Source: Streptococcus marimammalium DSM 18627 (lineage in GTDB: Bacteria; Bacillota; Bacilli; Lactobacillales; Streptococcaceae). From it: a DNA stretch of 64,000 bases. The stretch's first letter is position 1, and each line of letters opens with the position of its first letter. The translations under genes and the position numbers were made by a program. Location: positions 239,267 to 303,266 of the forward strand of contig NZ_KB904339.1 of assembly GCF_000380045.1 (NCBI RefSeq), in the 5' to 3' direction. The notes beneath the pieces are model-generated. The model saw nothing but the letters and a program-made list of their open reading frames with translations. It made no database searches and had not been told where the DNA came from. Positions 34,532-43,792 of this stretch are shown here, one piece after another.

Positions 34532-35789
34532 TAGGAATACCGTTTCGAACAAAAATATTTTTATTTGGAATATGCTTGGAACGATCTCCACTGCCGCTGT
34601 ATCAATTTTATTACTTATGATTGTCTCAAGACTGCTTACAAAAATTGAAGCTGATATTTTTAGTTTTGCTTATGCGATAGGTAATCAATTAATAACTATT
34701 GCTTTATTTCAGGTGAGAAATCTACAGTCAACAGATATTAATCAAAAATATAACTTTAAAGATTATTTCTATACAAGATTAATAACTTGTTTAGCCATGC
34801 TTACTGTATCCGGGATATATATATATTTCACTGATTATGATATGTATAAGGATGCTGTTATTTGGATTATATGCTTATATCGCTGTCTTGATGCTCTTTC
34901 CGATGTTTTTCAAGGATTTTTTCAACAAAAAGAACGTTTAGACTTTGCTGGTAAATCACTTTTTTATCGAAATAGTTTTGTTTTAATTACGTTTCCTTTA
35001 TCTTTAATTATTTCAAATAATTTGATTTTTTCATTAATTCTAATATGTTTGGTATCGATTATAAGTCTTTTTCTATTTGATGTAAAACCATTACAAAATT
35101 TCAAGATCGATTCATCTCTTAAAACGAAAGAAAATATAAAAATTATTAAACTGTTATTAGACAGCTTTCCTTTATTTATCAATGGTTTTCTATTAATTTT
35201 TATTTACAATCAGTCAAAATTTTCTTTAGATAAATTATTGGAAATGGGTCAACTTGAACCTGGCATTCAGACACAATTTAATATTTTGTTTATGCCAATT
35301 TTTGTGATTAATCTTATTTTTTTATTTTTAAGATCTTATATAACTACAATGGCAGTTCACTTTGTAAAAAAAGAATTTGTTAAATTTAATCGTATTGAAC
35401 ATTTATTGTTTAAATATTTAACTGGAATTAGTATTATTGTTTTAATTATTAGTTATTTGATTGGAATACCAGTTCTTTCAGTAGTGTATCAAATAGATTT
35501 ATCTCACTACAAAACTATATTTATTATGCTAATTTTAGGAGGCATATTAAGTACATATGCTACTATGATTGATAATTTTCTCACAGTTATGCGTTATCAA
35601 AGGTTTTTAATCATCCCTTATTTTTTAGCGTTTGTTGTTTCTTTTTTTTCATCAGATTGGTTAGCATATCAATATGATGTTTGGGGCGTTACAATTAGTT
35701 TTAACCTAGCAATGATTGTATGGTTAAGTTTATCATTAGTTATCTATAAAATATTGAAACAGAAGATGGAGACAGGAAATGGTGCTTAA
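34518..35789 (+). CDS. gacK: Polysaccharide flippase-like membrane protein, GacK-like
   Basis: 423 residues from the ATG (an in-frame TTG at 34488 would add ten). About 12 hydrophobic segments in the MOP/Wzx arrangement, with the N-terminal region typical of such flippases (NMLGTISTAAVSILLLM, then VSRLL). In the homologous Gac pathway the third gene flips the lipid-linked side-chain sugar to the outer leaflet. It overlaps the DUF2304 gene by 14 bases and the next gene by 11 bases. Confidence 0.8.
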   Translation: MILSNRNTVSNKNIFIWNMLGTISTAAVSILLLMIVSRLLTKIEADIFSFAYAIGNQLITIALFQVRNLQSTDINQKYNFKDYFYTRLITCLAMLTVSGIYIYFTDYDMYKDAVIWIICLYRCLDALSDVFQGFFQQKERLDFAGKSLFYRNSFVLITFPLSLIISNNLIFSLILICLVSIISLFLFDVKPLQNFKIDSSLKTKENIKIIKLLLDSFPLFINGFLLIFIYNQSKFSLDKLLEMGQLEPGIQTQFNILFMPIFVINLIFLFLRSYITTMAVHFVKKEFVKFNRIEHLLFKYLTGISIIVLIISYLIGIPVLSVVYQIDLSHYKTIFIMLILGGILSTYATMIDNFLTVMRYQRFLIIPYFLAFVVSFFSSDWLAYQYDVWGVTISFNLAMIVWLSLSLVIYKILKQKMETGNGA

Positions 35790-37281
35790 GCGTTATATGA
35801 TAGATTATAAAAATCTTTTACAGTCGAATTGGAAAAACTTATTAATGTTAACAATTGTTTTTGTTGTTACAATGATATTTTATTCTCAAAGTTTTGATCT
35901 TCCTAAAAAATTATTGCTTCTTCTTTTTATTATTAGTAGTCATTTAATTATGCTTCTACCTAAAAAAATTGAATTAGCAACCTTTAGTATTATTTTGACT
36001 TTAGGTATATTTTCAGCAACAATAACTCCAATAAACGATATACCAGATGAAACTGTACATTATGCTCGCTCATTTTTTCTGTCAGAGGGAAATTTGAATC
36101 TAAGTAATGATTTAGAAAATTTACAAGTTTCTGAAGATGTCTCAGCCATTATTGACCATAATTATCAGTCAATTTTGAGAATAGAAGATGATATCGAACA
36201 TAGTAATGAAAAAGTTGCTATCAAAGATATTAATTCTACAAATGGTTATTATAATTTTTCTTATATTCCTCAATCACTGGGGATAACAATTGGAAATATT
36301 TTAAACCTTGAAATTATAGAAACTTATATACTCGGACGTGTTTTTAATGTTCTTGCTTATGCAGGATTAGTATTTATTGCATTATCAATTCTTGTTGTTG
36401 GCAAGCAACTATTTGCAGTTGCTAGTTTAGTTCCAATGAACATTTATTTATCAGGATCATATAATCAAGACAGTGTATCGTTAGGACTTATTTTTTTAAT
36501 CTCTGCTCTTTTTATAAAATTTTTAACTGACAAAAATAAAATATCAAATAAACAAATTGTCATCTATACATTGTTGTGTAGTATTGTTGCATTTACAAAA
36601 CTGCCCTATATTCTACTAATTTTTTTACTATTATTTATTCCTTCTAACAGATTCAATGATAGTCGTAAAAAAATAATTATTTATAAATTTTTGGCTATCA
36701 TTTTGGTACTTACAGTAACTCTCTTCTGGTTAAAAACTTATCGTCAGATAATATCTCCACAACTTGAAGTGGCTGATTTTTTACAAAAAGTTGACGTGAA
36801 AAACCAATTTATAAGTATTATGTCAAAACCTTTTACATATGGAACTTTATTGTTAAGGCACCTTTTAATTCATTTATTTAATCCTCAAGGAATAACTGTT
36901 TTTGGGCCATTAACCTATGGAATGTCCGAACTATTTTCATTAAATATGATTTTTTATGCATTAACAATTTTTAATAATGCTAATGAACTCAAAATATCAA
37001 AATGGTCAAAAACAGGTATTTTCTTTATAGTTATGGGAATTATTGGGAGCATTGTTTTGACTTTTTATCTCACCTATACTCCTGTAGGAGAAGTAAATGT
37101 CTTAGGAGTACAAGATAGATACTTTTTAGGTATTATCCCTTTAATGTTTATCCTTTTAGCTAGTAATAATAAATTATTTGAACGTTGTTATAAGATGCTT
37201 TCAGATAAATTTATTTTAAATAGTTCTATTCTCTTTATTGTAATCATGATTATACGTGTTTTATTAAATTATTATCTTTAG
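35779..37281 (+). CDS. gacL: DUF2142 GT-C-like membrane glycosyltransferase, GacL-like
   Basis: 500 residues with about 11-12 transmembrane segments. The first extracytoplasmic loop contains PINDIPDETVHYARS, the acidic Asp/Glu motif expected in GT-C enzymes using polyprenyl-phosphate donors, and DUF2142 features follow. GacL of group A Streptococcus attaches GlcNAc side chains to the rhamnan outside the membrane. The start overlaps the flippase gene. The sugar here may differ because a galE gene closes the module. Confidence 0.82.
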   Translation: MVLKRYMIDYKNLLQSNWKNLLMLTIVFVVTMIFYSQSFDLPKKLLLLLFIISSHLIMLLPKKIELATFSIILTLGIFSATITPINDIPDETVHYARSFFLSEGNLNLSNDLENLQVSEDVSAIIDHNYQSILRIEDDIEHSNEKVAIKDINSTNGYYNFSYIPQSLGITIGNILNLEIIETYILGRVFNVLAYAGLVFIALSILVVGKQLFAVASLVPMNIYLSGSYNQDSVSLGLIFLISALFIKFLTDKNKISNKQIVIYTLLCSIVAFTKLPYILLIFLLLFIPSNRFNDSRKKIIIYKFLAIILVLTVTLFWLKTYRQIISPQLEVADFLQKVDVKNQFISIMSKPFTYGTLLLRHLLIHLFNPQGITVFGPLTYGMSELFSLNMIFYALTIFNNANELKISKWSKTGIFFIVMGIIGSIVLTFYLTYTPVGEVNVLGVQDRYFLGIIPLMFILLASNNKLFERCYKMLSDKFILNSSILFIVIMIIRVLLNYYL

Positions 37282-37305
37282 TACATAAGTTTAGAGAGGG
37301 TTTAC

Positions 37306-38454
37306 ATGTCAGTTAAGACAATAGCAATTTTTACGGCATTTATATATCCACATTTAGGTGGTGTAGAAAGATTCACTGTTAAAATAGCTGAAACATTAGT
37401 AAAAAAAGGATTCAAGGTTATTATTGTAACAACTAATAGTCATAATCTTTCTAAACAGGAGGAAAATGGTGATATTAAAATTTACCGTTTTCCTTCTAAA
37501 AAACAGTTTAAATCAAGATATCCTATTTTTGAAAAAAATAATATCTATAAAGAATTATTAATGCAATTGTCAAACGAAAATATTGATTTTGTTATTTGTA
37601 ATACTCGGTTCTATTTGACTACACTAATGGGATTAAAAATAGCTAAAAAAAGAAATCTCAAAGCTATAGTTATTGAACATGGTGGAGGTTATGTTCAAGT
37701 TGGAACTACAGTAAGAGGTCATACTATTTTAGATTTTTTAGCTAAACTATATGAACATCTAATTACTTTTGCAGTTAAAAGATACTCGCCAGATTTTTTT
37801 GCGGTTTCTGAGAGAAGTATGACTTGGTTAAAGAATTTTAGAATATCTCCTAAAGGAGTTATTTATAATTCTATTGATAAAGAATTATTAAATAACTATC
37901 AAAGTAAAATATTATTACCAGAACTAAAAAACAACTTAATTATAAGCTATGCTGGAAGAATTATAGAAGAAAAAGGTATTATACTTCTATTAGAAGCGTT
38001 TTCACAATTAGAAACATATAAAAAAATTCACTTAGCAATTGCAGGAGATGGTCCACTTTTAGAAACTTTAAAAAGAAAATATAAGAATGAAAGAGTTTCT
38101 TTTTTAGGAAAATTAGACTACAACAACACTATGATATTGATGAATCAATCTGATATTTTTGTAAATCCATCAATTTATGCTGAGGGTATGCCTACAGCAG
38201 TATTAGAGTCGGGTATGATGAAATGTGCTGTTATAGCAACTGATAGAGGCGGGGTAACTGAAGTTATTTCAGATGAAAAAACTGGTATTATTGTAGATGA
38301 TAGTGTTGATTCAATAAAAAATGCTTTAGAAGTATTAATTACGAATCATGGAAAACGACAATTGTTACAAGAAACCATTCATCAAAAGATTAAATCTGGT
38401 TTCACATGGGATGTAACTGTCAAACATCTAATTGATGATATTATGAATATATAG
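37306..38454 (+). CDS. GT4 family glycosyltransferase
   Basis: 382 residues, GT-B fold. N-terminal PHLGGVERFTVKIAETL and the C-terminal donor-binding segment (NPSIYAEGMPTAVLESG, with the EX7E-type glutamates) are typical of GT4. No membrane segment. RBS AGAGAGGG precedes the ATG. It lies between the gacL-like gene and galE and has no counterpart in the group A gacIJKL block, so it may add a second residue to the side chain. Acceptor and sugar are unknown. Confidence 0.85.
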   Translation: MSVKTIAIFTAFIYPHLGGVERFTVKIAETLVKKGFKVIIVTTNSHNLSKQEENGDIKIYRFPSKKQFKSRYPIFEKNNIYKELLMQLSNENIDFVICNTRFYLTTLMGLKIAKKRNLKAIVIEHGGGYVQVGTTVRGHTILDFLAKLYEHLITFAVKRYSPDFFAVSERSMTWLKNFRISPKGVIYNSIDKELLNNYQSKILLPELKNNLIISYAGRIIEEKGIILLLEAFSQLETYKKIHLAIAGDGPLLETLKRKYKNERVSFLGKLDYNNTMILMNQSDIFVNPSIYAEGMPTAVLESGMMKCAVIATDRGGVTEVISDEKTGIIVDDSVDSIKNALEVLITNHGKRQLLQETIHQKIKSGFTWDVTVKHLIDDIMNI

Positions 38455-38472
38455 TGGTAAAGGAGTTAAAAC

Positions 38473-39489
38473 ATGGCTACAATTTTAGTGACTGGTGGAG
38501 CAGGGTATATTGGTTCGCATACCTGTATCCAATTACTCAATCAAGGATATGATATTGTCGTTATAGATAATCTATATAATGCAAGTTCTAAAAGTTTAGA
38601 AGTAGTGAAAAAAATAACGGGAAAGTCATTGACTTTTTATAAAGGTGATATTCGCAATGAGAAAAAGTTACAAGAAATTTTTGAAAATCATGAGTTCTCA
38701 GCTGTTATCCATTTTGCAGGATTGAAAGCGGTTGGTGAATCTAGTGAGATTCCTTTGGATTATTACGACAATAATATTAGTGGCACTTTGACTTTACTTC
38801 GTGTGATGAAAAAAAATGGTTGTCAAAATATTATTTTTAGCTCATCGGCTACTGTTTATGGAGATCCTGAAACTGTTCCAATAAGAGAAGATTTTCCACT
38901 TTCTGTGACTAATCCATATGGTAGAACCAAATTAATGTTGGAAGATATTTTTAAAGATTTATATGCTTCTGATAAAACTTGGAATATTGTTTTATTGCGT
39001 TATTTTAATCCCATAGGTGCTCATAAATCTGGTGATATAGGGGAAGATCCTTCAGGAATTCCAAATAATTTACTTCCCTATGTATCACAAGTGGCTGTTG
39101 GGAATTTGCAATATGTAGGTGTTTTTGGAGATGACTATAATACACCAGATGGAACAGGTGTTCGAGATTATATTCATGTCGTTGATTTAGCAAATGGACA
39201 TGTCGCAGCACTAAAAAAATTAGAACCAAAATCAGGGTTAAACATATATAATCTTGGTACAGGAAAAGGCTACTCCGTTTTAGAAATTATTAACACAATG
39301 TCAAAAGTCGTTGGAAAAGAAATTCCTTTTCGTATTTTACCAAGACGAAAAGGTGATATTGCCAAGTGTTATGCTGACAGTTCAAAAGCAAAAAAAGAGT
39401 TGAAATGGCAGGCAAAATACGATATCGTTCGCATGTGTGAAGATAGTTGGAGATGGCAAAAGAAACACCCTAATGGTTTTTCTGATTAA
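38473..39489 (+). CDS. galE: UDP-glucose 4-epimerase (GalE)
   Basis: 338 residues. GGAGYIGSHT NAD motif, SSSATVYG, and the catalytic YGRTK. Highly conserved GalE motifs (LRYFNPIGAH, GDGTGVRDYIHVVDLA-type region) are present. It makes UDP-Gal from UDP-Glc, and some members also interconvert UDP-GlcNAc and UDP-GalNAc. Placement at the end of the side-chain module suggests that galactose or GalNAc enters the polysaccharide. RBS AAAGGAG is strong. A terminator follows. Confidence 0.92.
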   Translation: MATILVTGGAGYIGSHTCIQLLNQGYDIVVIDNLYNASSKSLEVVKKITGKSLTFYKGDIRNEKKLQEIFENHEFSAVIHFAGLKAVGESSEIPLDYYDNNISGTLTLLRVMKKNGCQNIIFSSSATVYGDPETVPIREDFPLSVTNPYGRTKLMLEDIFKDLYASDKTWNIVLLRYFNPIGAHKSGDIGEDPSGIPNNLLPYVSQVAVGNLQYVGVFGDDYNTPDGTGVRDYIHVVDLANGHVAALKKLEPKSGLNIYNLGTGKGYSVLEIINTMSKVVGKEIPFRILPRRKGDIAKCYADSSKAKKELKWQAKYDIVRMCEDSWRWQKKHPNGFSD

Positions 39490-39522
39490 CTCAGGACAAT
39501 TATTTATTTAAAATCCACTCTC

Positions 39523-39547
39523 AAACAGGCTTTTGCCTGTTTTTTTC
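39523..39547 (+). terminator. Terminator after galE
   Basis: AAACAGGC (39523-39530), loop TTTT, GCCTGTTT, then T-run. The right arm begins the right copy of the 78-bp repeat. Confidence 0.9.
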
Positions 39548-39612
39548 TAATCGCCAAAGAAATGAAATTATGATATAATGAAATGATTGTATTGTATAGA
39601 ATGAGGTTATTA
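39535..39612 (+). repeat. 78-bp direct repeat, right copy (promoter of rgpA)
   Basis: Matches 33329-33406 at 77 of 78 positions. It contains the extended -10 TGATATAAT (TATAAT at 39574-39579) and ends within the rgpA start codon, so this copy is the working rgpA promoter and the left copy a duplicate. Confidence 0.95.
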
Positions 39613-40766
39613 TGCGTCACGTTTTTATCCTTGGTAGTAGAGGCCTCCCAGCAAGTTATGGAGGTTTTGAAACTTTTGTTCAAGAACTGATTCAAAATCA
39701 AGTGTCTCCTGATATTAAATATCATGTGGCTTGTCTTTCAAATGAAGAGCAAGGTCATCATTTTGATTATTCAGGAGCTGATTGTTTTACTATTAAACCA
39801 CCAAAGTTAGGTAGTGCGCGTGTTATTGCCTATGATATGATGGCGATTAACTATTCCTTGTCTTTGATTCAAAAGCAGCAAATAAAACAACCTATTTTTT
39901 ATTTACTAGGTAATACCATCGGTGGTTTTATTTATCCATTTGCTAAAAAGATTAAAGCAATTGGTGGAAAGCTATTTGTCAATCCAGATGGACTAGAGTG
40001 GAAACGTTCTAAATGGCCAAAACCTGTTCAAATGTATTTGAAGTATTCAGAAAAAATGATGACAAAGCATGCCAATCTTATCATTACAGATAACCTTGGC
40101 ATTGAAGACTACATTAGAACCTCTTATCCTTGGTCTAAGACATCATTTATCGCTTATGGAACTGATACCGAATCGTCTAATCTATCACCAATAGACACAA
40201 CAGTGAGAGATTTTTATCAAAAATGGCAAATCAGAGAAAAAGAATATTATCTAATATTAGGACGCTTTATTCCTGAAAATAATTATGAAACTATTATTAG
40301 AGAATTTATGGCTAGTCAAACCGAAAGGGATTTGGTAATTATTAGTAATTACGAAGGCAATGCCTACTTCGAAACTCTTCGTCAAAAAACTCATTTTAAT
40401 CAGGATGAGCGTATTAAGTTTGTAGGTACCGTCTATGATAAAGAATTAGTTTCCTATATTCGTGAGAATGCCTTTGCTTACCTCCATGGTCATTCTGTTG
40501 GTGGTACTAATCCAGGTCTTCTTGAGTCACTAGCTCATACCGATCTAAGTTTAGTCTTGGATGTTTCTTTTAATCGACAAACCGCTAAAGATGTTGTTTA
40601 TTACTGGAAGAACAAAGAAAATGATTTAAAAGACTTACTAAATAAGATGGATAAAAAAAACGATTTCAAAGAACTTGGTAAAGCGGCCAAAAACCATATT
40701 AAAGTAAACTATACTTGGTCAAAAATTGTTAAAGAATATGAGGATTTATTTTTAAGTGAAAGTTAA
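39612..40766 (+). CDS. rgpA: Rhamnosyltransferase RgpA/GacB (DUF1972)
   Basis: 384 residues. N-terminal ILGSRGLPASYGGFETF is the DUF1972/GT4 signature of RgpA/GacB. GacB transfers the first rhamnose (beta-1,4) to GlcNAc-diphospho-undecaprenol, committing lipid carrier to rhamnan synthesis. Cytoplasmic, membrane-associated. The AGGTTATT leader gives a modest ribosome binding site (ATGAGG). The 3' end overlaps rgpB by 11 bases. Transcribed from the promoter in the right 78-bp repeat. Confidence 0.92.
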   Translation: MRHVFILGSRGLPASYGGFETFVQELIQNQVSPDIKYHVACLSNEEQGHHFDYSGADCFTIKPPKLGSARVIAYDMMAINYSLSLIQKQQIKQPIFYLLGNTIGGFIYPFAKKIKAIGGKLFVNPDGLEWKRSKWPKPVQMYLKYSEKMMTKHANLIITDNLGIEDYIRTSYPWSKTSFIAYGTDTESSNLSPIDTTVRDFYQKWQIREKEYYLILGRFIPENNYETIIREFMASQTERDLVIISNYEGNAYFETLRQKTHFNQDERIKFVGTVYDKELVSYIRENAFAYLHGHSVGGTNPGLLESLAHTDLSLVLDVSFNRQTAKDVVYYWKNKENDLKDLLNKMDKKNDFKELGKAAKNHIKVNYTWSKIVKEYEDLFLSES

Positions 40767-41688
40767 TATTGTGATGGCTACTTATAATGGCGAGAAGTTT
40801 CTTGCGGAGCAGATCGAAAGTATCCAAAAACAAACTTTTAAAGATTGGACTCTTTTAATAAGAGACGATGGCTCAAACGATCAGACTAGAACTATCATTC
40901 AAGCCTTTGTCAAAAAAGATTCACGCATTCATCTTATCGATTCTGAAAAATTTGATAATGTGGGAGTTATTAAAAGTTTTTATACTCTTGTTAAGCGTGA
41001 GCCTGCTGATTTTTATTTTTTTAGTGACCAAGATGATGTTTGGTTGGAAGATAAATTAGAAATCACCTTGGCTAAAGCACAAACTTTTCCTAGCGATAAG
41101 CCATTACTGGTTTATACCGACTTATCTGTGGTCAATCAAAATCTTGAAATGATGACTGAAAGCATGATAGAAAAACAATCACATCATGCCAATACGACTC
41201 TTCTTCAAGAATTGACAGAGAATACGGTAACTGGTGGGACCATGCTGATTAATCATACTCTGGCTGAAAAATGGACAGTTGATGATAATATTTTGATGCA
41301 TGATTGGTATCTTGCTTTGTTAGCTAGTGCAATGGGTAACCTTGTTTATATAGATAGAACAACTCAATTATATCGTCAACATGACAATAATGTTCTTGGT
41401 GCAAGAACATGGACAAAAAGAATGAAAAAGTGGTTAAAACCACACTTACTATTAGAAAAATATTGGTGGCTTATCACAGAAAGTCAAAAACAAGCCCATC
41501 ATCTCTTACAATTTGACTTATCAAAACAAAACAAAGAGATGATTATTGCATATATTTCTCTACTTGAACAACCATTACCGAGAAGATATACTACATTAAA
41601 AAAGTTTGATTTTAAAAAGAATCGACTTTTTCATACCCTCGTGTTTAGAGGACTGATTCTTACAAAAATAGGCTATAGGAGAAAATAA
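40756..41688 (+). CDS. rgpB: Rhamnosyltransferase RgpB/GacC (GT2)
   Basis: 310 residues, GT-A fold with VMATYNGEKFLAEQIESIQKQ at the N-terminus, RDDGSND and FSDQDDVW, all conserved in RgpB/GacC, which add alpha-1,3-linked rhamnose to the growing chain. The start is GTG, overlapping the rgpA stop. Followed by a 39-codon relic frame and then rgpC. Confidence 0.92.
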   Translation: MKVNIVMATYNGEKFLAEQIESIQKQTFKDWTLLIRDDGSNDQTRTIIQAFVKKDSRIHLIDSEKFDNVGVIKSFYTLVKREPADFYFFSDQDDVWLEDKLEITLAKAQTFPSDKPLLVYTDLSVVNQNLEMMTESMIEKQSHHANTTLLQELTENTVTGGTMLINHTLAEKWTVDDNILMHDWYLALLASAMGNLVYIDRTTQLYRQHDNNVLGARTWTKRMKKWLKPHLLLEKYWWLITESQKQAHHLLQFDLSKQNKEMIIAYISLLEQPLPRRYTTLKKFDFKKNRLFHTLVFRGLILTKIGYRRK

Positions 41689-41689
41689 A

Positions 41690-41809
41690 ATGATGTTATT
41701 TCGTAAAGAAAATTGGATTCTTTTACAAGAAATGGTAAAAACGAATGAGACTATTTATTTTTTAAAATCTCATTTTAAAAAAGTAGAAAAAGGAGATAAT
41801 AATGTATAA
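41690..41809 (+). pseudogene. 39-codon ORF resembling the RgpC N-terminus
   Basis: Starts at ATG 41690 behind a TAGGAG ribosome binding site and ends overlapping the rgpC start. Its product LFRKENWILLQEMVKTN parallels the beginning of RgpC (NFSTNNLIILKEMIKTD) and then loses similarity. It looks like the stump of an ancestral rgpC left where a different rgpC-containing block was recombined in. It may still be translated and couple rgpB to rgpC. Confidence 0.55.
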
Positions 41810-42608
41810 CTTTTCGACAAACAATCTTATTATATTAAAAGAAATGATTAAGACAGATTTTAAACTGCGTTATCAAGGAAGTTTGATAGGTCACTTATGG
41901 TCTATTTTAAAACCAATGCTATTATTTACTATAATGTATTTGGTATTTGTTCGTTTTTTAAGATTTGATGACGGTACCCCACATTATGCTGTAAGTTTAC
42001 TCTTAGGAATGGTGACATGGAATTTCTTCACAGAAGCAACAAGTATGGGAATGTTATCAATTGTATCTAGAGGAGATTTACTTAGAAAAATAAATTTTCC
42101 TAAGGAAATAATTGTTATATCTTCAGTTTTAGGGGCGACAATAAATTATTTTATCAATCTTTTAGTTGTACTTGTTTTTGCTTTTATAAATGGTGTTGAT
42201 ATAGGTATTGGGATTTTTATTTTACTACCTCTCTTCTTTGAATTATTTTTGTTTGCTACAGGTATTGCTTTTATCTTATCAACTTTATTTATTAAATATA
42301 GAGATATGGGACCTATATGGGAAGTTATTCTCCAAGCTGGAATGTATAGCACCCCTATTATCTATTCAATTACTTACATTATTCAAAGAGGACATACTTT
42401 AGTTGCAAAAATAATGATGTTGAATCCTTTAGCTCAGATAATTCAAGAATTACGTCATTTTATTGTTTATTCTGGTGCTGAAATTAATTGGGATCTTTTC
42501 GAAAATAAAATTTTTACGGTTATTCCAATTGTTATATCTATTAGTTCATTCTTTATAGGTTATTATATATTTAAGAAAAATTCAAAGAAATTTGCGGAGA
42601 TTCTCTAA
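41802..42608 (+). CDS. rgpC: ABC-2 polysaccharide export permease RgpC/GacD
   Basis: 268 residues with six transmembrane segments and the ABC-2 polysaccharide exporter signature (KTDFKLRYQGSLIGHLWSI, then LKPMLLF). With RgpD it exports lipid-linked rhamnan across the membrane. The stop codon overlaps the rgpD start. RBS AAAGGAG precedes the ATG. From here to about 47.3 kb the sequence appears more AT-rich than rgpA and rgpB. Confidence 0.92.
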   Translation: MYNFSTNNLIILKEMIKTDFKLRYQGSLIGHLWSILKPMLLFTIMYLVFVRFLRFDDGTPHYAVSLLLGMVTWNFFTEATSMGMLSIVSRGDLLRKINFPKEIIVISSVLGATINYFINLLVVLVFAFINGVDIGIGIFILLPLFFELFLFATGIAFILSTLFIKYRDMGPIWEVILQAGMYSTPIIYSITYIIQRGHTLVAKIMMLNPLAQIIQELRHFIVYSGAEINWDLFENKIFTVIPIVISISSFFIGYYIFKKNSKKFAEIL

Positions 42609-43777
42609 TGTTAAGAAAAAAAGTTGTTTTATCTGTTAATTCAATAAGTAAATCTTTTAAGTTACCAACAGAAGCAAGTCATAGCTTAAGAACTAGTTTG
42701 GTAAATTACTTTAAAGGAGTAAAAGGTTATACTGAACAACACGTTCTTGATGATATTTCATTTCAAGTAGAAGAAGGAGATTTTTTCGGAATTGTTGGAA
42801 GAAATGGTTCAGGAAAATCTACTTTACTTAAAATTATTTCTAAAATCTATACACCGGAAAGTGGTACAGTTGAAGTAAATGGGAAACTAGTTCCTTTTAT
42901 TGAGCTAGGGGTTGGCTTTAATCCTGAATTAACTGGCAGAGAAAACGTTTTTATGAATGGAGCTTTACTAGGTTTTTCAAGAAGTGAAGTTGATTCAATG
43001 TATGAAGAAATTGTTTCTTTTGCTGAACTTAATGATTTTATGGATCAAAAGTTAAAAAATTATTCTAGTGGAATGCAAGTTCGATTAGCATTTTCAATTG
43101 CAATTAAAGCAAAAGGAGATATCTTAATACTCGATGAAGTATTAGCTGTTGGTGATGAAGCTTTTCAAAGAAAATGCTTTGATTATTTTGCTCAATTAAA
43201 ACGAGAAAATAAAACGGTAATTTTAGTAACTCACTCAATGGAACAAGTTCAACGCTTTTGCAATAAAGCCATGTTAATTGATAAAGGACATAAAATGAAG
43301 GTAGGGAGTCCACTTGAAATTGCTCAAATTTATAAAGAACTTAATGGGATAGGTGTTGAAACTGAGTCAAATAATAATACAAAGAAAAATAATATCGCTT
43401 TGTCTTCTTATTTTAAAAATATAAATCAAGAAAATTTAGAGTTTAACTTTAATTTGGAAATAAAGCAAAATATTGACGATCTTGTGTTGACTTTTACAAT
43501 TCATAAAGATAGTGGTGAACTACTTTATAGGTGGGTTTCGGATGAAGAAGTTGATGATCCAATATCAATTGCTGATTCTAAAATTAATATTAAATTTTTA
43601 GTTCAAAATATTTTCCCAAATGGGAAATTTACAACTCAGTTTGGTGTCAAATCTCGAGATAGATCAAAAGAATATGCTATTTTTAATAATGTTTGTAATT
43701 TTGAGTTGATTAACAGAGGTAAATCAGGAAATAACATATATTGGAAGCCTAACGTATCATTTAGATTAAAAAAGTGA
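42608..43777 (+). CDS. rgpD: Polysaccharide export ATPase RgpD/GacE (Wzt-like)
   Basis: 389 residues. ATPase domain with Walker A GRNGSGKST, signature YSSGMQVRLAFS, Walker B ILILDEVLAVGD and the His switch THSMEQV (about 1-245). The C-terminal 140 residues form a beta-rich Wzt-type domain that usually recognises the exported glycan (about 265-389). It pairs with RgpC. A sequence-specific C-terminal domain suggests adaptation to this strain's polysaccharide. Confidence 0.92.
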   Translation: MLRKKVVLSVNSISKSFKLPTEASHSLRTSLVNYFKGVKGYTEQHVLDDISFQVEEGDFFGIVGRNGSGKSTLLKIISKIYTPESGTVEVNGKLVPFIELGVGFNPELTGRENVFMNGALLGFSRSEVDSMYEEIVSFAELNDFMDQKLKNYSSGMQVRLAFSIAIKAKGDILILDEVLAVGDEAFQRKCFDYFAQLKRENKTVILVTHSMEQVQRFCNKAMLIDKGHKMKVGSPLEIAQIYKELNGIGVETESNNNTKKNNIALSSYFKNINQENLEFNFNLEIKQNIDDLVLTFTIHKDSGELLYRWVSDEEVDDPISIADSKINIKFLVQNIFPNGKFTTQFGVKSRDRSKEYAIFNNVCNFELINRGKSGNNIYWKPNVSFRLKK

Positions 43778-43792
43778 GGTTGAAATGTAGAT

